Positions 7,219 through 16,496 are shown, numbered from the stretch's first letter. The stretch is 64,000 nt of DNA from Chromatiales bacterium (GCA_020445605.1 JAGRGH010000049.1:186001-250000); one strand, 5' to 3'. Notes: generated from the letters alone by a model not told the origin. Numbers and translations: made by a program.

Positions 7219-8679
7219 ATGAATCTCTTCAAACCCACTGCAACGGCGACGGCGCTCGGACTGATCGTGATCCTGCTCAGTCCGCCGGGGCTGTCGACGA
7301 CGGATTTCACCCGCGCCGAACCAGGCGAGGCACGGCCGGGCGGCGACACGACGCATGCCAAGCAGCTGAACAAGGATGCGTTCTCGCACGCCTCGGCGAA
7401 CATGAGCTTCGAACGCGAGCTCGACTTCAAGATCGGCAACGGGTTCTTCAAGCGGCTGTGGGTCAGCGCGCCGTCGTCGACCCAGGCCGCGGACGGGCTC
7501 GGTCCGATCTACAACGCCCGCTCCTGCCAGCGCTGTCACCTGAAGGACGGCCGCGGCCATCCGCCGGAAGGCGTGGACGACAATGCCGTTTCGATGTTTC
7601 TGCGTCTGAGCGTGCCACCGCGCAATGACGAACAACGGCAGCGCTTGGCCGAACATCAGGCGAAATTCATTCCCGAACCGACCTATGGCGCGCAGTTGCA
7701 GGATTTTGCGATTGCCGGGCATGCCGCCGAAGGCCGCATGCAGATCGAATACTCAACGGAAACGCTGCAATTCGCCGACGGGAGCGTGGCTGAATTGCGC
7801 AAACCGGCCTACTCGGTGGCGGACCCGGCCTACGGCCCGCTCGACCCGCAGGTGATGCTTTCGCCACGCATCGCGCCGCAGATGGTCGGTCTGGGGCTGC
7901 TTGAGGCCATTCCGGCCGAAGCGATTCTTGCGCTCGCCGACCCGGACGACACCAACGACGACGGCATCTCCGGGCGCGCAAACCGCGTCTGGAGCCTTGC
8001 CGAGCAACGCGTGATGCTTGGCCGCTTCGGCTGGAAGGCCGGCGAACCCAGCGTCGACGAACAGTCCCAGGGCGCGTTCGCCGGCGATATCGGAATCTCC
8101 GTGCCGCTGCATCCGGCCGGCGCGGGGGAATGCACCGCGCGACAGACTGCATGTCAGGACGCACCCAATGGCAACAGCGAGCAATATCACGGGCTGGAAG
8201 CGGACTCGACCATTACCGATCTGGTCGGCTTCTACTCCCGCAACCTCGCGGTACCGGGCCGCCGCGATGTCGACGATCCCGAAGTCCTCGCCGGCAAGCG
8301 GCTGTTCTACGAGACCGGCTGCACCGGCTGTCATCATCCGCAGTTCAAGACCGCCGCATTGCCCGACCGGCCCGAGCAGTCCAGCCAGCTGATCTGGCCG
8401 TACACGGATCTGCTGCTGCACGACATGGGCGAGGGTCTGGCCGACCACCGGCCCGAGGGCGAGGCGAGCGGCCGCGAATGGCGTACCGCGCCGCTATGGG
8501 GAATCGGACTCACGCCGGTGGTCAACGGTCACAGCTACTACCTGCACGACGGACGCGCACGAAACCTGCTTGAGGCCATTCTCTGGCACGGCGGCGAAGC
8601 CGAAAAGCAGCGTGATGCGGTACTGCGCATGTCTGAACTCGAGCGTGGTCGCCTGCTGCGATTCGTGGAGTCCCTGTAG
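7219..8679 (+). CDS. Di-haem oxidoreductase (DHOR, putative periplasmic peroxidase/thiol oxidoreductase)
   Basis: 486-aa exported c-type cytochrome with a hydrophobic signal at about 8-25. Two haem-binding CxxCH motifs are present: CQRCH at 103-107 and CTGCH at 368-372, the hallmark spacing of the DHOR family. In Pseudomonas and related bacteria this gene is flanked by imelysin and DUF1513 genes, as here, and the set is iron-regulated; the reaction is not established. It is followed directly by imelysin 2 (stop and ATG adjacent) and DUF1513 (overlap), a three-gene operon, probably with bfd. Confidence 0.85.
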   Translation: MNLFKPTATATALGLIVILLSPPGLSTTDFTRAEPGEARPGGDTTHAKQLNKDAFSHASANMSFERELDFKIGNGFFKRLWVSAPSSTQAADGLGPIYNARSCQRCHLKDGRGHPPEGVDDNAVSMFLRLSVPPRNDEQRQRLAEHQAKFIPEPTYGAQLQDFAIAGHAAEGRMQIEYSTETLQFADGSVAELRKPAYSVADPAYGPLDPQVMLSPRIAPQMVGLGLLEAIPAEAILALADPDDTNDDGISGRANRVWSLAEQRVMLGRFGWKAGEPSVDEQSQGAFAGDIGISVPLHPAGAGECTARQTACQDAPNGNSEQYHGLEADSTITDLVGFYSRNLAVPGRRDVDDPEVLAGKRLFYETGCTGCHHPQFKTAALPDRPEQSSQLIWPYTDLLLHDMGEGLADHRPEGEASGREWRTAPLWGIGLTPVVNGHSYYLHDGRARNLLEAILWHGGEAEKQRDAVLRMSELERGRLLRFVESL

Positions 8680-9753
8680 ATGAACGCGACGACGCGCGTG
8701 ATCATCACCCTCGCGCTGCTGGCACTGGCGCCGGCGGCCAGACCGAACAGCACGCTGAGTCCCGACCTTGCGCTGGTCGACCGGCACATCGTCCCGGGTT
8801 ATCAACGGCTTGCCGGGGCGACCGCACGGTTGGCCGAGCGCTCGGGACGTTTCTGTGCAGCCACGAACGAAGCAGAACTGCAGGCCCTGCGCGCCGACTA
8901 CCACGCCGCCGCCGACGCCTGGCAGTCGATCCAGCACGTTCGCATCGGCCCCGTCGAGCTGTACACGCGCCGGTACCGTTTCGAAATGTGGCCCGACCGA
9001 AAAAATGTGCTCAGCCGGCATCTCCTGGCTCTGCTGGCCACGCGCGATGAGGCCGCATTGCAGACCGAGCGCTTCGCCCGCGCAAGTGTCGCGGTGCAGG
9101 GCTTCCCGGCGCTGGAACGCCTGCTGTACCCGGGTGACGAAGTACTTTCGGAGTTCGGCCCCGATGAGGCCGGACGCTATCGCTGCCGGGTGCTGAACGC
9201 CATTACGGCCAATCTGCACGGGATGGCCAGCGAAATCGTGGTGGAGTGGACCTCCGGCGAGGACAGCCATCGCGGCCTCGTCGCCGCTGCGGCGAAGGGC
9301 AACCGCTTCTACGCCGATGGCCGGGATGTCAGCGGAAAACTGCTCGGCAGCCTGAATACGGCCCTGCTGTTCATGATCGAGGACAAACTTGGCAAGCCGC
9401 TCGGCGAATCGATCGAATCGGCCGCACCGAAACGGACTGAATCCTGGCGCAGCCAACGCTCGGCTCGCGACCTGATCCTGAATCTCGACGCCGTTGCCGA
9501 GCTGTACCGGGCGCGCTTCGCCCCGCATCTGGACGCGGCGTTGAACGGGCGCATGGAGCTGGAGATCGAGCGCGCCTCATCGCGGCTTCGCGCCGTCGAA
9601 ATGCCGCTGTTCAAGGCCGTGTCTGACGCCGGTCAGCGCGTTTACCTCGACGACGCGCGAGGCGCCCTGGGCGCGATGCGTGAGCTGGTCGCGGGTCCGA
9701 TTGCGACCGCACTCGATCTTGCCATGGGATTCAACGCCCGCGATGGCGATTAG
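8680..9753 (+). CDS. Second imelysin-family protein
   Basis: 357-aa imelysin-domain protein with an N-terminal signal (about 1-22). In place of GxHxxE it has GFPALE at 141-146, so the conserved His is Pro while the Glu stays. This is the second, shorter imelysin usually paired with DHOR and DUF1513, and the pair may form a complex with the di-haem protein in the periplasm (inference). The start codon abuts the DHOR stop, and the 3' end overlaps the DUF1513 start by 11 nt. Confidence 0.82.
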   Translation: MNATTRVIITLALLALAPAARPNSTLSPDLALVDRHIVPGYQRLAGATARLAERSGRFCAATNEAELQALRADYHAAADAWQSIQHVRIGPVELYTRRYRFEMWPDRKNVLSRHLLALLATRDEAALQTERFARASVAVQGFPALERLLYPGDEVLSEFGPDEAGRYRCRVLNAITANLHGMASEIVVEWTSGEDSHRGLVAAAAKGNRFYADGRDVSGKLLGSLNTALLFMIEDKLGKPLGESIESAAPKRTESWRSQRSARDLILNLDAVAELYRARFAPHLDAALNGRMELEIERASSRLRAVEMPLFKAVSDAGQRVYLDDARGALGAMRELVAGPIATALDLAMGFNARDGD

Positions 9754-10840
9754 TCGGCGTTCCCTGCTCGGCGCCGGCCTGGGGAGTTTTCTGGTTGGAC
9801 CGCTGAGCGCGTTCGGCGGCGCCGGATCGTATCGATTCGCCTGCGGCACCGACCGGGCCGAACAACACTGGTTTGTTGCCATCGAAAGCTCGGGCGAACC
9901 GGGGATCATCATCGCGCTGCCGGCGCGTGGACATGGCTTCGGCGTACGTCCTGGCGGTGATGAAGTTGTCGTTTTTTCACGGCGACCCGGCACTTTCATG
10001 AGTGTGGTCGACCTCCGGACGCGTGCGGTGGTCCGCACGATCGAATCCCCGCCGGGCCGACACTTTTACGGGCATGGTGTTTTCGATCCGCCCGGGCGCC
10101 ATCTGTTTGCCAGCGAAAATGCCTACGAGACCGGCGATGGCGTAATCGGCATCTACGACGCCACGGACGACTTCCGGCGACTCGGCGAGTTTCCCAGCCA
10201 CGGCATCGGACCGCACGAAGTCGCCTTGCTTGCCGACGGCCGCACACTGGTCGTGGCCAATGGCGGGATCCGCACGCATCCCGAAACCGGGCGCACCAAG
10301 CTGAATCTCGACAGCATGGATCCGAGCCTGACGTATCTGGCGGTCGACGACGGCAGCCTGCTCGGCGCATGGCGGCCACCGTCCCCGTGGCATCAACTGA
10401 GCCTGCGCCATCTTGCGGTCACGCCCGGCGACCGGGTCACCGTGGTCGCGCAATACGAGGGTCCGGCGAACCGTCATCCGCCGCTGGTCGCCTTTCATGC
10501 CGGTGAGGAAGCGCTCGATCTGCGCCCGATTCCGCCCGGAATGTCGCAAAGTCTGAGGAACTATTGCGGAGGCGTGTGCGCGGACCGCTCCGGGCGCTGG
10601 CTCGCGGTCAGCGCGCCGCGTGGCAACCGCGTGCTGTTCTGGTCGGCCGCGCAGCGTGAATGCCTGGACGCGATCGAGGCGACCGACGCCTGCGGGCTGT
10701 GCGCGGGCGACAGCGACGGCGAATTCATCGTGAGCGCCGGAACCGGCACCTTAGTAGAGGCGAATATCGCCGTGGGCGGAGCGACCAGTTCGGAACTTCG
10801 CAAACCGGTCGGTCTGCGCTGGGACAATCACATGGCATAG
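9743..10840 (+). CDS. DUF1513 protein with Tat-type signal
   Basis: 365 aa. It starts with MAISRRSLLGAG, a twin-arginine export motif, followed by a predicted beta-propeller-like DUF1513 domain (repeated D-G-R and G-H segments, e.g. FYGHGVFDP and GPHEVALLADGRTL). Function unknown; the family travels with imelysin and DHOR genes in iron loci. ATG 9743 lies inside the imelysin-2 end, giving coupled translation. Tat export would suit a cofactor- or metal-containing protein. A truncated B repeat begins 7 bp after the stop. Confidence 0.82.
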   Translation: MAISRRSLLGAGLGSFLVGPLSAFGGAGSYRFACGTDRAEQHWFVAIESSGEPGIIIALPARGHGFGVRPGGDEVVVFSRRPGTFMSVVDLRTRAVVRTIESPPGRHFYGHGVFDPPGRHLFASENAYETGDGVIGIYDATDDFRRLGEFPSHGIGPHEVALLADGRTLVVANGGIRTHPETGRTKLNLDSMDPSLTYLAVDDGSLLGAWRPPSPWHQLSLRHLAVTPGDRVTVVAQYEGPANRHPPLVAFHAGEEALDLRPIPPGMSQSLRNYCGGVCADRSGRWLAVSAPRGNRVLFWSAAQRECLDAIEATDACGLCAGDSDGEFIVSAGTGTLVEANIAVGGATSSELRKPVGLRWDNHMA

Positions 10841-10847
10841 CAGGCCG

Positions 10848-10935
10848 CCGGGGAAACTCTGATTGAATCAGGGATTCGAGCGGCACACGGAGCTAACGCC
10901 GCTTTCGACGGCTACAAGCCGTTGAAGAATCGACC
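10848..10935 (-). repeat. Five-hairpin repeat, family B, copy 3 (reverse, truncated)
   Basis: Starts with the B end GGGAAACTCTGATTGAATC, continues with a degenerate CGGCAC hairpin and ends within the third hairpin TTCGACGG-CTACAAG-CCGTTGAA. The A/T-rich hairpin and the far end are missing. It fills the convergent junction between DUF1513 and DUF302. Confidence 0.7.
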
Positions 10936-10940
10936 CGTCA

Positions 10941-11402
10941 TCACCAGGCAACAACCTCTTCAATGATCTCCGCGAGCAGCGCCGCGATCGGCTCCACGAC
11001 CGGATCGCCTGCATAAGGTCTTGGAATCGACAGGTACACCCGCCCGGGTTCCGTGGTCAGCGTATAGATCGCGACGGAATACGGACACAGCACGATGTTG
11101 TGCGGATTCGACTCGACCAGCCGGTACGACAGGTCGGATTTGCAGAACAGCACGATCTCCGCTTCGTCATAGATGCGCCGAGTCGCACCGACCGCCTCGG
11201 CCGTGCGGTCGAGCATCGTCGCGGCGTGCGAGACATAGCTCACGACCAGCCCGCGCGCGGCAATCGCCTGATTCAGGGTGTCCCTGGTCTCGGCGAAGCT
11301 TGCGGTCTTCGACCACACCAGGGCGGGCCCATTCGGTTCGCCGTCCGCCTGGCTGGTCGCTGCGGCACACAAGGCCAGCAGAAAGATTAGAACCCGTTGC
11401 AT
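10941..11402 (-). CDS. DUF302-family exported protein
   Basis: 153 aa from ATG 11402 (AGGAG upstream; a longer in-frame start adds six residues). Signal peptide MQRVLIFLLALCAAATSQA, then a DUF302-like domain with the usual NP-x-N/H-x-x-x-LCPYSVAIY block. DUF302 proteins are small periplasmic or cytoplasmic proteins of unknown role, sometimes near redox genes. It is 94 bp downstream of the GGDEF gene on the same strand and may be co-transcribed. Confidence 0.75.
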   Translation of the reverse strand: MQRVLIFLLALCAAATSQADGEPNGPALVWSKTASFAETRDTLNQAIAARGLVVSYVSHAATMLDRTAEAVGATRRIYDEAEIVLFCKSDLSYRLVESNPHNIVLCPYSVAIYTLTTEPGRVYLSIPRPYAGDPVVEPIAALLAEIIEEVVAW

Positions 11403-11496
11403 TTCTCGGTACTCCTGCATTCAAAACCGAAATCTCACGCTCGACGCAACCGACCTCCAGCACGTTGCCGCCGACAACCCACGAACACGCGCCGCG

Positions 11497-14037
11497 TCAG
11501 GCGACGTTCGCCCTGCTCTCCACCGGTTTGCCGGCGGCGGCACCCAGCGCCCAGCCCACGCCAAGGCCACCGAGCAGATCGAGGGTCGTCTTGGATTCCA
11601 CCCCCGTGGCGATGCACTGGCCCGGTCCGGCGCAAAGCCCGCGCAGCCAGTGCGTCGCCTGGGTGCGCGTCGCGGGATCGGTCAGCAACTCGGTCCACTG
11701 CGACTCGATCCGCACGAAGTCGAACGGCCAATGGGTATCGCCACCAACGATTCGCAGCCAGCTCGGCGCCGGCGAATCGAGCAGCAGTCGATAGCCGCGC
11801 GCGTGCAGGCGATCAAACCGTTCGCGGTCCGGATTGCCCGCGCGTTCGAGGTCGACCGCCGCCAGCCCGATGATCAGCCGTCGCCGGTCGAACGCATGGT
11901 GGCGTTCCAGATCGTCCAGGGTGTCGAGCAGTTCATCGCGCAGGAACAGGTCCACGCCGATGCCGACAATGAACGAGCGCTCGCGATCGGTGCCAGCGGC
12001 AAGTTGCCGGAAGGCCTGATCGAGCAGCCACTTGTCCAGCATGGTGCGCAGACCGTAGCGCACCGCGGCGCTGAGCAGCAGATCCGCGCTGGCCACGCCG
12101 CCGTCGTAGACCAGCCCAGGCGTCAGATCGAACAGGTCCGGTCCGTTCGGATCGAACAGCGGCCGCGCCGGCGCCAGCCAAGTGCGCAGACGCTGGTCGC
12201 TGATCGCCGCCCGCAGTTCGGTTGCCCAGCGTAGTCCGCCGGAGGTGCCCGAGCCGTGTTCGGCGCTGGCGCGTGCGACGCAAATTCCGGTGCTCTTCAG
12301 CGACTTTGCCTCGTAGCAGGCGTTGTCCGCGCGCGCGACGACATCCTGCGTGGAGTCGTCCGGGCCAAAGGTCGCGATCCCGATGCTGACGCCCAGGGCG
12401 ATCGAGCGCCCTTCCTCGACGTAGCGGAAGTCCCGCACGCGCTCGCGAATCCGCTGCGCGAGCGACAGTGCGTCGTGTTCCGGTGCGGCTGGCAGCAGGA
12501 TCGCGAACTCGTCCCCGCCCATGCGCGCGAACAGCGCCTGGGCGGGGACGATTGTCGCCACCGACTGCGCGATCTCGCGCAGCACCCGATCGCCGACCCG
12601 GTGACCCATGCTGTCATTGATGAACTTGAACTGATCGAGGTCGAGGTACAGCAGCGCATGCATGCCACTGTCCTTGTCCACGCGCAGATCGCGCATCCGG
12701 TCGTGAAACGCGCGGCGGTTCGCCAGCCCGGTCAGCGTGTCGTGATAAGCGAGGTAGCGAAGTCGGTCGAGCAGCGCGAGTTCCCGGCTGCGGTCGTGCA
12801 GCACCACGACCACGCCAAGGCCGCTGCCGTCCGCGTCCAGAATCGGCGTGGCCTGAATCCTGACGGGCGTGTGCCGGCCCTGATGATGAATGAGCTGGGC
12901 GTGTTCGATCCGCTGCGGCTCGCGCAGACCCAGCCAGCGCTCCACGCCGACCTCGCTGCGAAAATGCAGCACACTGCCGATCGGCTGCCCGACGATGCGC
13001 TCAGGCGGCTGACCGATCAGGGCTTCTGCCGCCGAGCTGACGAAGGCCAGCCGCCCGTGTTCATCGCTGACGAACACCGCCTCTCCAAGCGAGCGCAGCG
13101 TGATCAGTGCGCGGCGTTGCAGATCGCCAAACTCGCGCTGTGCGTCACTGCGTTCGCGCGTGACGACCGCGAGCAGATAACCGACGGCTGCGGTCACGCC
13201 GATGAACGAGATGCGTACGATTGCCTCGATCTGTCCTGTGTTGCCGGCGCTGTAGTCATGCGCCAGCACGACCGTGGCGAGCACGACGGCCGCAAGGGCC
13301 GCGCCGGCGACGCCGCCATAGAGCGCGACAAAGATCAGTAGTGGCGTGAGCAGAAAGAAAAACTGCTCGGCGACGGTGTCCGGCAGTGACCACATCACGA
13401 CTGCGCCGGCACCGAGCACGGCGATGCCGACGGCAACCCGTGCCCATGATGCGCAGCGACGCGAATCACGCCCGAGCAGATAGACCAGCAGCGGTGCGAC
13501 GATCAGGATGCCCATCGCATCGCCCAGCCACCAGGTCACGGCGGCCGCGGTGAAGCGCTGGGCCGCAACCAGGTCCAGGCCCACCAGTGTCGTCACGCCG
13601 ATCAGCGCCGAAAGAACCGGTGGTATCGCCGCGCCGGCCACGATGAACGCCAGCACGTCGCGCGGATGTTCGAACGGTACGGCGGCCTTCAGGCGCGTGA
13701 GCAGTGCCGTCGCCAAACCGGCCTCGACGAGCTGCGCCATGCCGCCGATGACGCCGGCGAGCACCGGCTGCCCGAGTGACCAGGCGATCGCGAACTCGCC
13801 GATCAGGATCACCGGAACAAACCGCAGACCGAAACACCAGATCAGCGCAAAACCCAGTCCCGCCGACGGCCATAGCGGCGATAGTCCGCCGGTATGCACC
13901 TGTGCGAGCAGGCCAAGACGCGCGAGGCCGTAATACGCGACCGCGAGCGCCAGCACTGCCGGCGCCCACACCAGCGGGTGTGACGACTCAAGCCAAGACG
14001 CAATGCCGCCTGATGTTCGTCCCTGTGTTTCTGTCAT
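11497..14037 (-). CDS. MASE1-PAS-GGDEF diguanylate cyclase with degenerate EAL domain
   Basis: 846-aa membrane signalling protein. Order: MASE1 sensor of about 8 membrane segments (residues ~17-300), PAS domain (~320-425), GGDEF domain (~435-600) with an intact active-site GGDEF, then a C-terminal EAL-fold region (~610-840). The EAL motif and its metal/catalytic residues are not seen (the region reads LFDLTPGLVYDGG), so it should make but not cleave c-di-GMP. No RxxD product-inhibition site stands before GGDEF. ATG 14037 has GGAAAGG upstream; a longer reading frame to 14124 lacks an RBS. Confidence 0.85.
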   Translation of the reverse strand: MTETQGRTSGGIASWLESSHPLVWAPAVLALAVAYYGLARLGLLAQVHTGGLSPLWPSAGLGFALIWCFGLRFVPVILIGEFAIAWSLGQPVLAGVIGGMAQLVEAGLATALLTRLKAAVPFEHPRDVLAFIVAGAAIPPVLSALIGVTTLVGLDLVAAQRFTAAAVTWWLGDAMGILIVAPLLVYLLGRDSRRCASWARVAVGIAVLGAGAVVMWSLPDTVAEQFFFLLTPLLIFVALYGGVAGAALAAVVLATVVLAHDYSAGNTGQIEAIVRISFIGVTAAVGYLLAVVTRERSDAQREFGDLQRRALITLRSLGEAVFVSDEHGRLAFVSSAAEALIGQPPERIVGQPIGSVLHFRSEVGVERWLGLREPQRIEHAQLIHHQGRHTPVRIQATPILDADGSGLGVVVVLHDRSRELALLDRLRYLAYHDTLTGLANRRAFHDRMRDLRVDKDSGMHALLYLDLDQFKFINDSMGHRVGDRVLREIAQSVATIVPAQALFARMGGDEFAILLPAAPEHDALSLAQRIRERVRDFRYVEEGRSIALGVSIGIATFGPDDSTQDVVARADNACYEAKSLKSTGICVARASAEHGSGTSGGLRWATELRAAISDQRLRTWLAPARPLFDPNGPDLFDLTPGLVYDGGVASADLLLSAAVRYGLRTMLDKWLLDQAFRQLAAGTDRERSFIVGIGVDLFLRDELLDTLDDLERHHAFDRRRLIIGLAAVDLERAGNPDRERFDRLHARGYRLLLDSPAPSWLRIVGGDTHWPFDFVRIESQWTELLTDPATRTQATHWLRGLCAGPGQCIATGVESKTTLDLLGGLGVGWALGAAAGKPVESRANVA

Positions 14038-14120
14038 CGAACCTTTCCGCCGTTGTTGCTGCGGCCTCAGTCGTCCTGCATAGCGCGTTCCGCGACAGAT
14101 GTCCAGCCGCCGTGCGGCGA

Positions 14121-14146
14121 TCACGCTTCCCGCGCGGGAAGCGTGA
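14121..14146. promoter_or_regulatory. 26-bp perfect palindrome in a divergent promoter region
   Basis: Perfect inverted repeat with 13-bp arms (TCACGCTTCCCGC and its complement, no spacer) between the GGDEF gene and the divergent membrane-protein gene. It could be an operator or a cruciform/hairpin; no T-tract follows. A TACACT hexamer lies at about 14202, ahead of the + strand gene. Confidence 0.45.
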
Positions 14147-14238
14147 GCGACCTATCAACCGTTCGCCTGAATGCGGGCGGATCGGACCGGCAGGCGCGTA
14201 GTACACTGCCGGCGCCGTTCTTTCCGGGGGCGCGCGCC

Positions 14239-14868
14239 TTGCCCAATCCCAACGCACGACGACTGCTCGCCGAACGCCTCGCCGCGATTTCCGCGAAACC
14301 ACTGATGGCAGTCGCGCTGCTTGCCATCGTCGCGACCGCACTGCTGGCGAACCACATGAACGGCTTCGATCGCGCGCTCAAGCGCGGACGACTCGAAGCC
14401 GGCATCGTGCAGATGGAACTGGCGTTTACGACCGAACGCGCGGTCGCGCTGGCACGCGACTGGGTCGGCTTGCGCGCCGCCGTTCCACCGCAGCCCGGGG
14501 CGATGGGCTGGCAGTGCGCGGGCCTGAACAACGGGATCGAGTGCGCGCGGGCTTCGCTGCGCTGGGACTGGCTGCTGATCGTCCTCTACGCCTCAACGCT
14601 GATCCTGGTCTTCGCGGCGGGCCTGCGCCTGCGCGGGATCGCGCCGTCGGAACGCCATCTGTCATGGATGCGTCTGCCGGTACTGGCCGGTCTTGCCGAT
14701 ATTGTCGAGAACGTGCTGATGGTCGCCCTGCTGACCGGCGCGCTCTCGGCCGGGGCCGTCGCGGCGATGGGGGCGTTCGCGGTCGTCAAGTTCACGCTGA
14801 TCGCGGTCTACCTCGTGGGTATGGCGTACTTCCTGACGCGCCGGTCCTCGCAGCGCCAGGCCCTCTGA
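14239..14868 (+). CDS. Hypothetical multi-pass membrane protein
   Basis: 209 aa if started at TTG 14239, which follows GGGGG at a good distance; no ATG lies nearby until 14305. About four membrane segments are visible (PLMAVALLAIVATALLA; WLLIVLYASTLILVFAAG; VLAGLADIVENVLMVALL; FAVVKFTLIAVYLVGMAYF). No family recognised. It ends 10 bp before the photolyase start, so the two probably share a transcript. Confidence 0.6.
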   Translation: MPNPNARRLLAERLAAISAKPLMAVALLAIVATALLANHMNGFDRALKRGRLEAGIVQMELAFTTERAVALARDWVGLRAAVPPQPGAMGWQCAGLNNGIECARASLRWDWLLIVLYASTLILVFAAGLRLRGIAPSERHLSWMRLPVLAGLADIVENVLMVALLTGALSAGAVAAMGAFAVVKFTLIAVYLVGMAYFLTRRSSQRQAL

Positions 14869-14878
14869 CGCGCCTGTC

Positions 14879-16324
14879 ATGACCAAACGTGTCGCAATCG
14901 TCTGGTTCCGCAACGATCTGCGCCTGACCGACAACCCCGCACTGACCGCGGCCGCCGCAACGGTCGATGCGATCCTGCCCGTATACGTGCATCAGCCGAC
15001 CGAGCACGGCGCCTGGGCGCCCGGCGCCGCATCGCGCTGGTGGCTGCACCACAGCCTCACGGCGCTGGATGCCGCACTGCGCGAGCACGGCAACGCGCTG
15101 TGCGTGCTGCGCGGCCCGACGCTGACGGCGCTAGAGTCGCTGATCGAGGCGCACAGCGTGGTGGCCGTGCATTGGAACCGCGTCTACGAACCGGCGCTGA
15201 TCGAGCGCGACAAGCTCGTCAAACAGGCCTTGCGGGCACGTGGGGTCGAGGTTCACTCGCACAATGCCTCCCTGCTGCACGAGCCCTGGGGACTGCTCAA
15301 GGCCGACGGCAGCGCGTACCGCGTGTTCAGCGCGTACTGGAAGGCCGCCCTGCGCAAGGGCGTCGATCTGCCGCCGGCCGCGGCGCCGCGCCATCTTCAG
15401 ACCCTCGCGAAGCCACCGGCTGGCGTGGCGCTGGCATCACTCGAACTGCTGCCACGCATGCCCTGGGATGCCGGGCTGGCCGCGCGCTGGGCGCCCGGTG
15501 AACGCGGCGCGGAAGACGTCCTCGGGCGGTTTTTCGCCGCGGGCTTCTCCGGTTATGCACAGGGTCGCGACCATCCGGCCCGGGCGCTCACCTCGCGGCT
15601 GTCGCCACACCTGCATTTCGGCGAAATCGGGCCTCGGCGCGTGATCGCGGCTCTGCGCGCGCATGAGGCCGGGGCGCCGACCGGGGCCACTCCCAACGTC
15701 GAGCGGTTTCTGGCCGAAATTGGCTGGCGTGAGTTTGCCCATCACCTGCTCTATCACTTCGCGCATACGCCGCAGGCGCCGCTCGACCCCCGCTTCGCCG
15801 CGTTTCCCTGGACCGGCGGCGCGACGGATCGCGAGGTCTGGGCGCGCGGACGGACCGGAATACCGATCGTCGACGCCGGCATGCGTGAGCTGTGGGAGAC
15901 CGGCTGGATGCACAATCGCGTGCGCATGATCGTCGCCTCGTTCCTGACCAAGAATCTGCTGATCGACTGGCGCGAGGGCGCGCGCTGGTTCTGGGACACC
16001 CTGGTCGACGCCGATCTCGCAAACAACACCCTGGGCTGGCAATGGACCGCCGGCTGCGGCGCGGATGCCGCGCCGTATTTCCGCGTGTTCAATCCCGTTC
16101 TGCAGGGCCGGAAGTTCGACGCGAACGGTGACTACGTGCGCCGCTTTGTGCCGGAGCTGCGCCGTCTGCCGACCCGACATGTCCACGCGCCCTGGCAGGC
16201 GCCCGCGGCTGAACTCGCGCAGGCCGGCGTTCGGCTGGGCGAAACCTATCCGCGAGCGATCGTGGACCTGAAGGCGACGCGTGAACGCGCCCTCGCCGTC
16301 TGGGCCGCGCTGCGTGCAGATTGA
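14879..16324 (+). CDS. phrB: Deoxyribodipyrimidine photolyase
   Basis: 481-aa FAD-dependent light-driven repair enzyme for cyclobutane pyrimidine dimers. The N-terminal antenna domain starts with VAIVWFRNDLRLTDNPAL. The FAD-binding helical domain includes RLSPHLHFGEIG (~240), WREFAHHLLYHF (~285), WMHNRVRMIVASFLTKNLL (~345) and DADLANNTLGWQWTAGCGAD (~380). Length is normal for class I CPD photolyases. Both domains and the electron-transfer Trp region look intact. Confidence 0.95.
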   Translation: MTKRVAIVWFRNDLRLTDNPALTAAAATVDAILPVYVHQPTEHGAWAPGAASRWWLHHSLTALDAALREHGNALCVLRGPTLTALESLIEAHSVVAVHWNRVYEPALIERDKLVKQALRARGVEVHSHNASLLHEPWGLLKADGSAYRVFSAYWKAALRKGVDLPPAAAPRHLQTLAKPPAGVALASLELLPRMPWDAGLAARWAPGERGAEDVLGRFFAAGFSGYAQGRDHPARALTSRLSPHLHFGEIGPRRVIAALRAHEAGAPTGATPNVERFLAEIGWREFAHHLLYHFAHTPQAPLDPRFAAFPWTGGATDREVWARGRTGIPIVDAGMRELWETGWMHNRVRMIVASFLTKNLLIDWREGARWFWDTLVDADLANNTLGWQWTAGCGADAAPYFRVFNPVLQGRKFDANGDYVRRFVPELRRLPTRHVHAPWQAPAAELAQAGVRLGETYPRAIVDLKATRERALAVWAALRAD

Positions 16325-16384
16325 CTCACGTCATGCCCTGCCCTGTTTCGGTACATCCGACGCATCGCCATGATAAAATTGAGG

Positions 16385-16407
16385 AAACTCCGAAACGTTC
16401 CGAGTTT
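16385..16407. promoter_or_regulatory. Imperfect palindrome upstream of RND efflux genes
   Basis: Arms AAACTC and GAGTTT enclose a near-symmetric CGAAACGTTCC core, about 90 bp before the adaptor ATG and just after a TAAAAT hexamer that could be a -10. The size and symmetry fit a TetR-type operator, but no regulator gene lies next to it. Confidence 0.35.
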
Positions 16408-16496
16408 GTAGAACGACAACGACTGCGTAGCTCCGCATGGGCATGCATTTTTCACGTACCAGGCGGCCGATTTCCTTCCAACGAGGTGACAGACCC

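Noticed and set aside
12256-13341. 361-aa plus-strand frame across the GGDEF gene
   Set aside because: Antisense to a clear MASE1-PAS-GGDEF protein, no RBS or motif.
16321-16334. TTGACTCACGTCAT as an FNR box before the efflux genes
   Set aside because: One arm mismatched, overlaps the photolyase stop and is far (over 160 bp) from the adaptor start.
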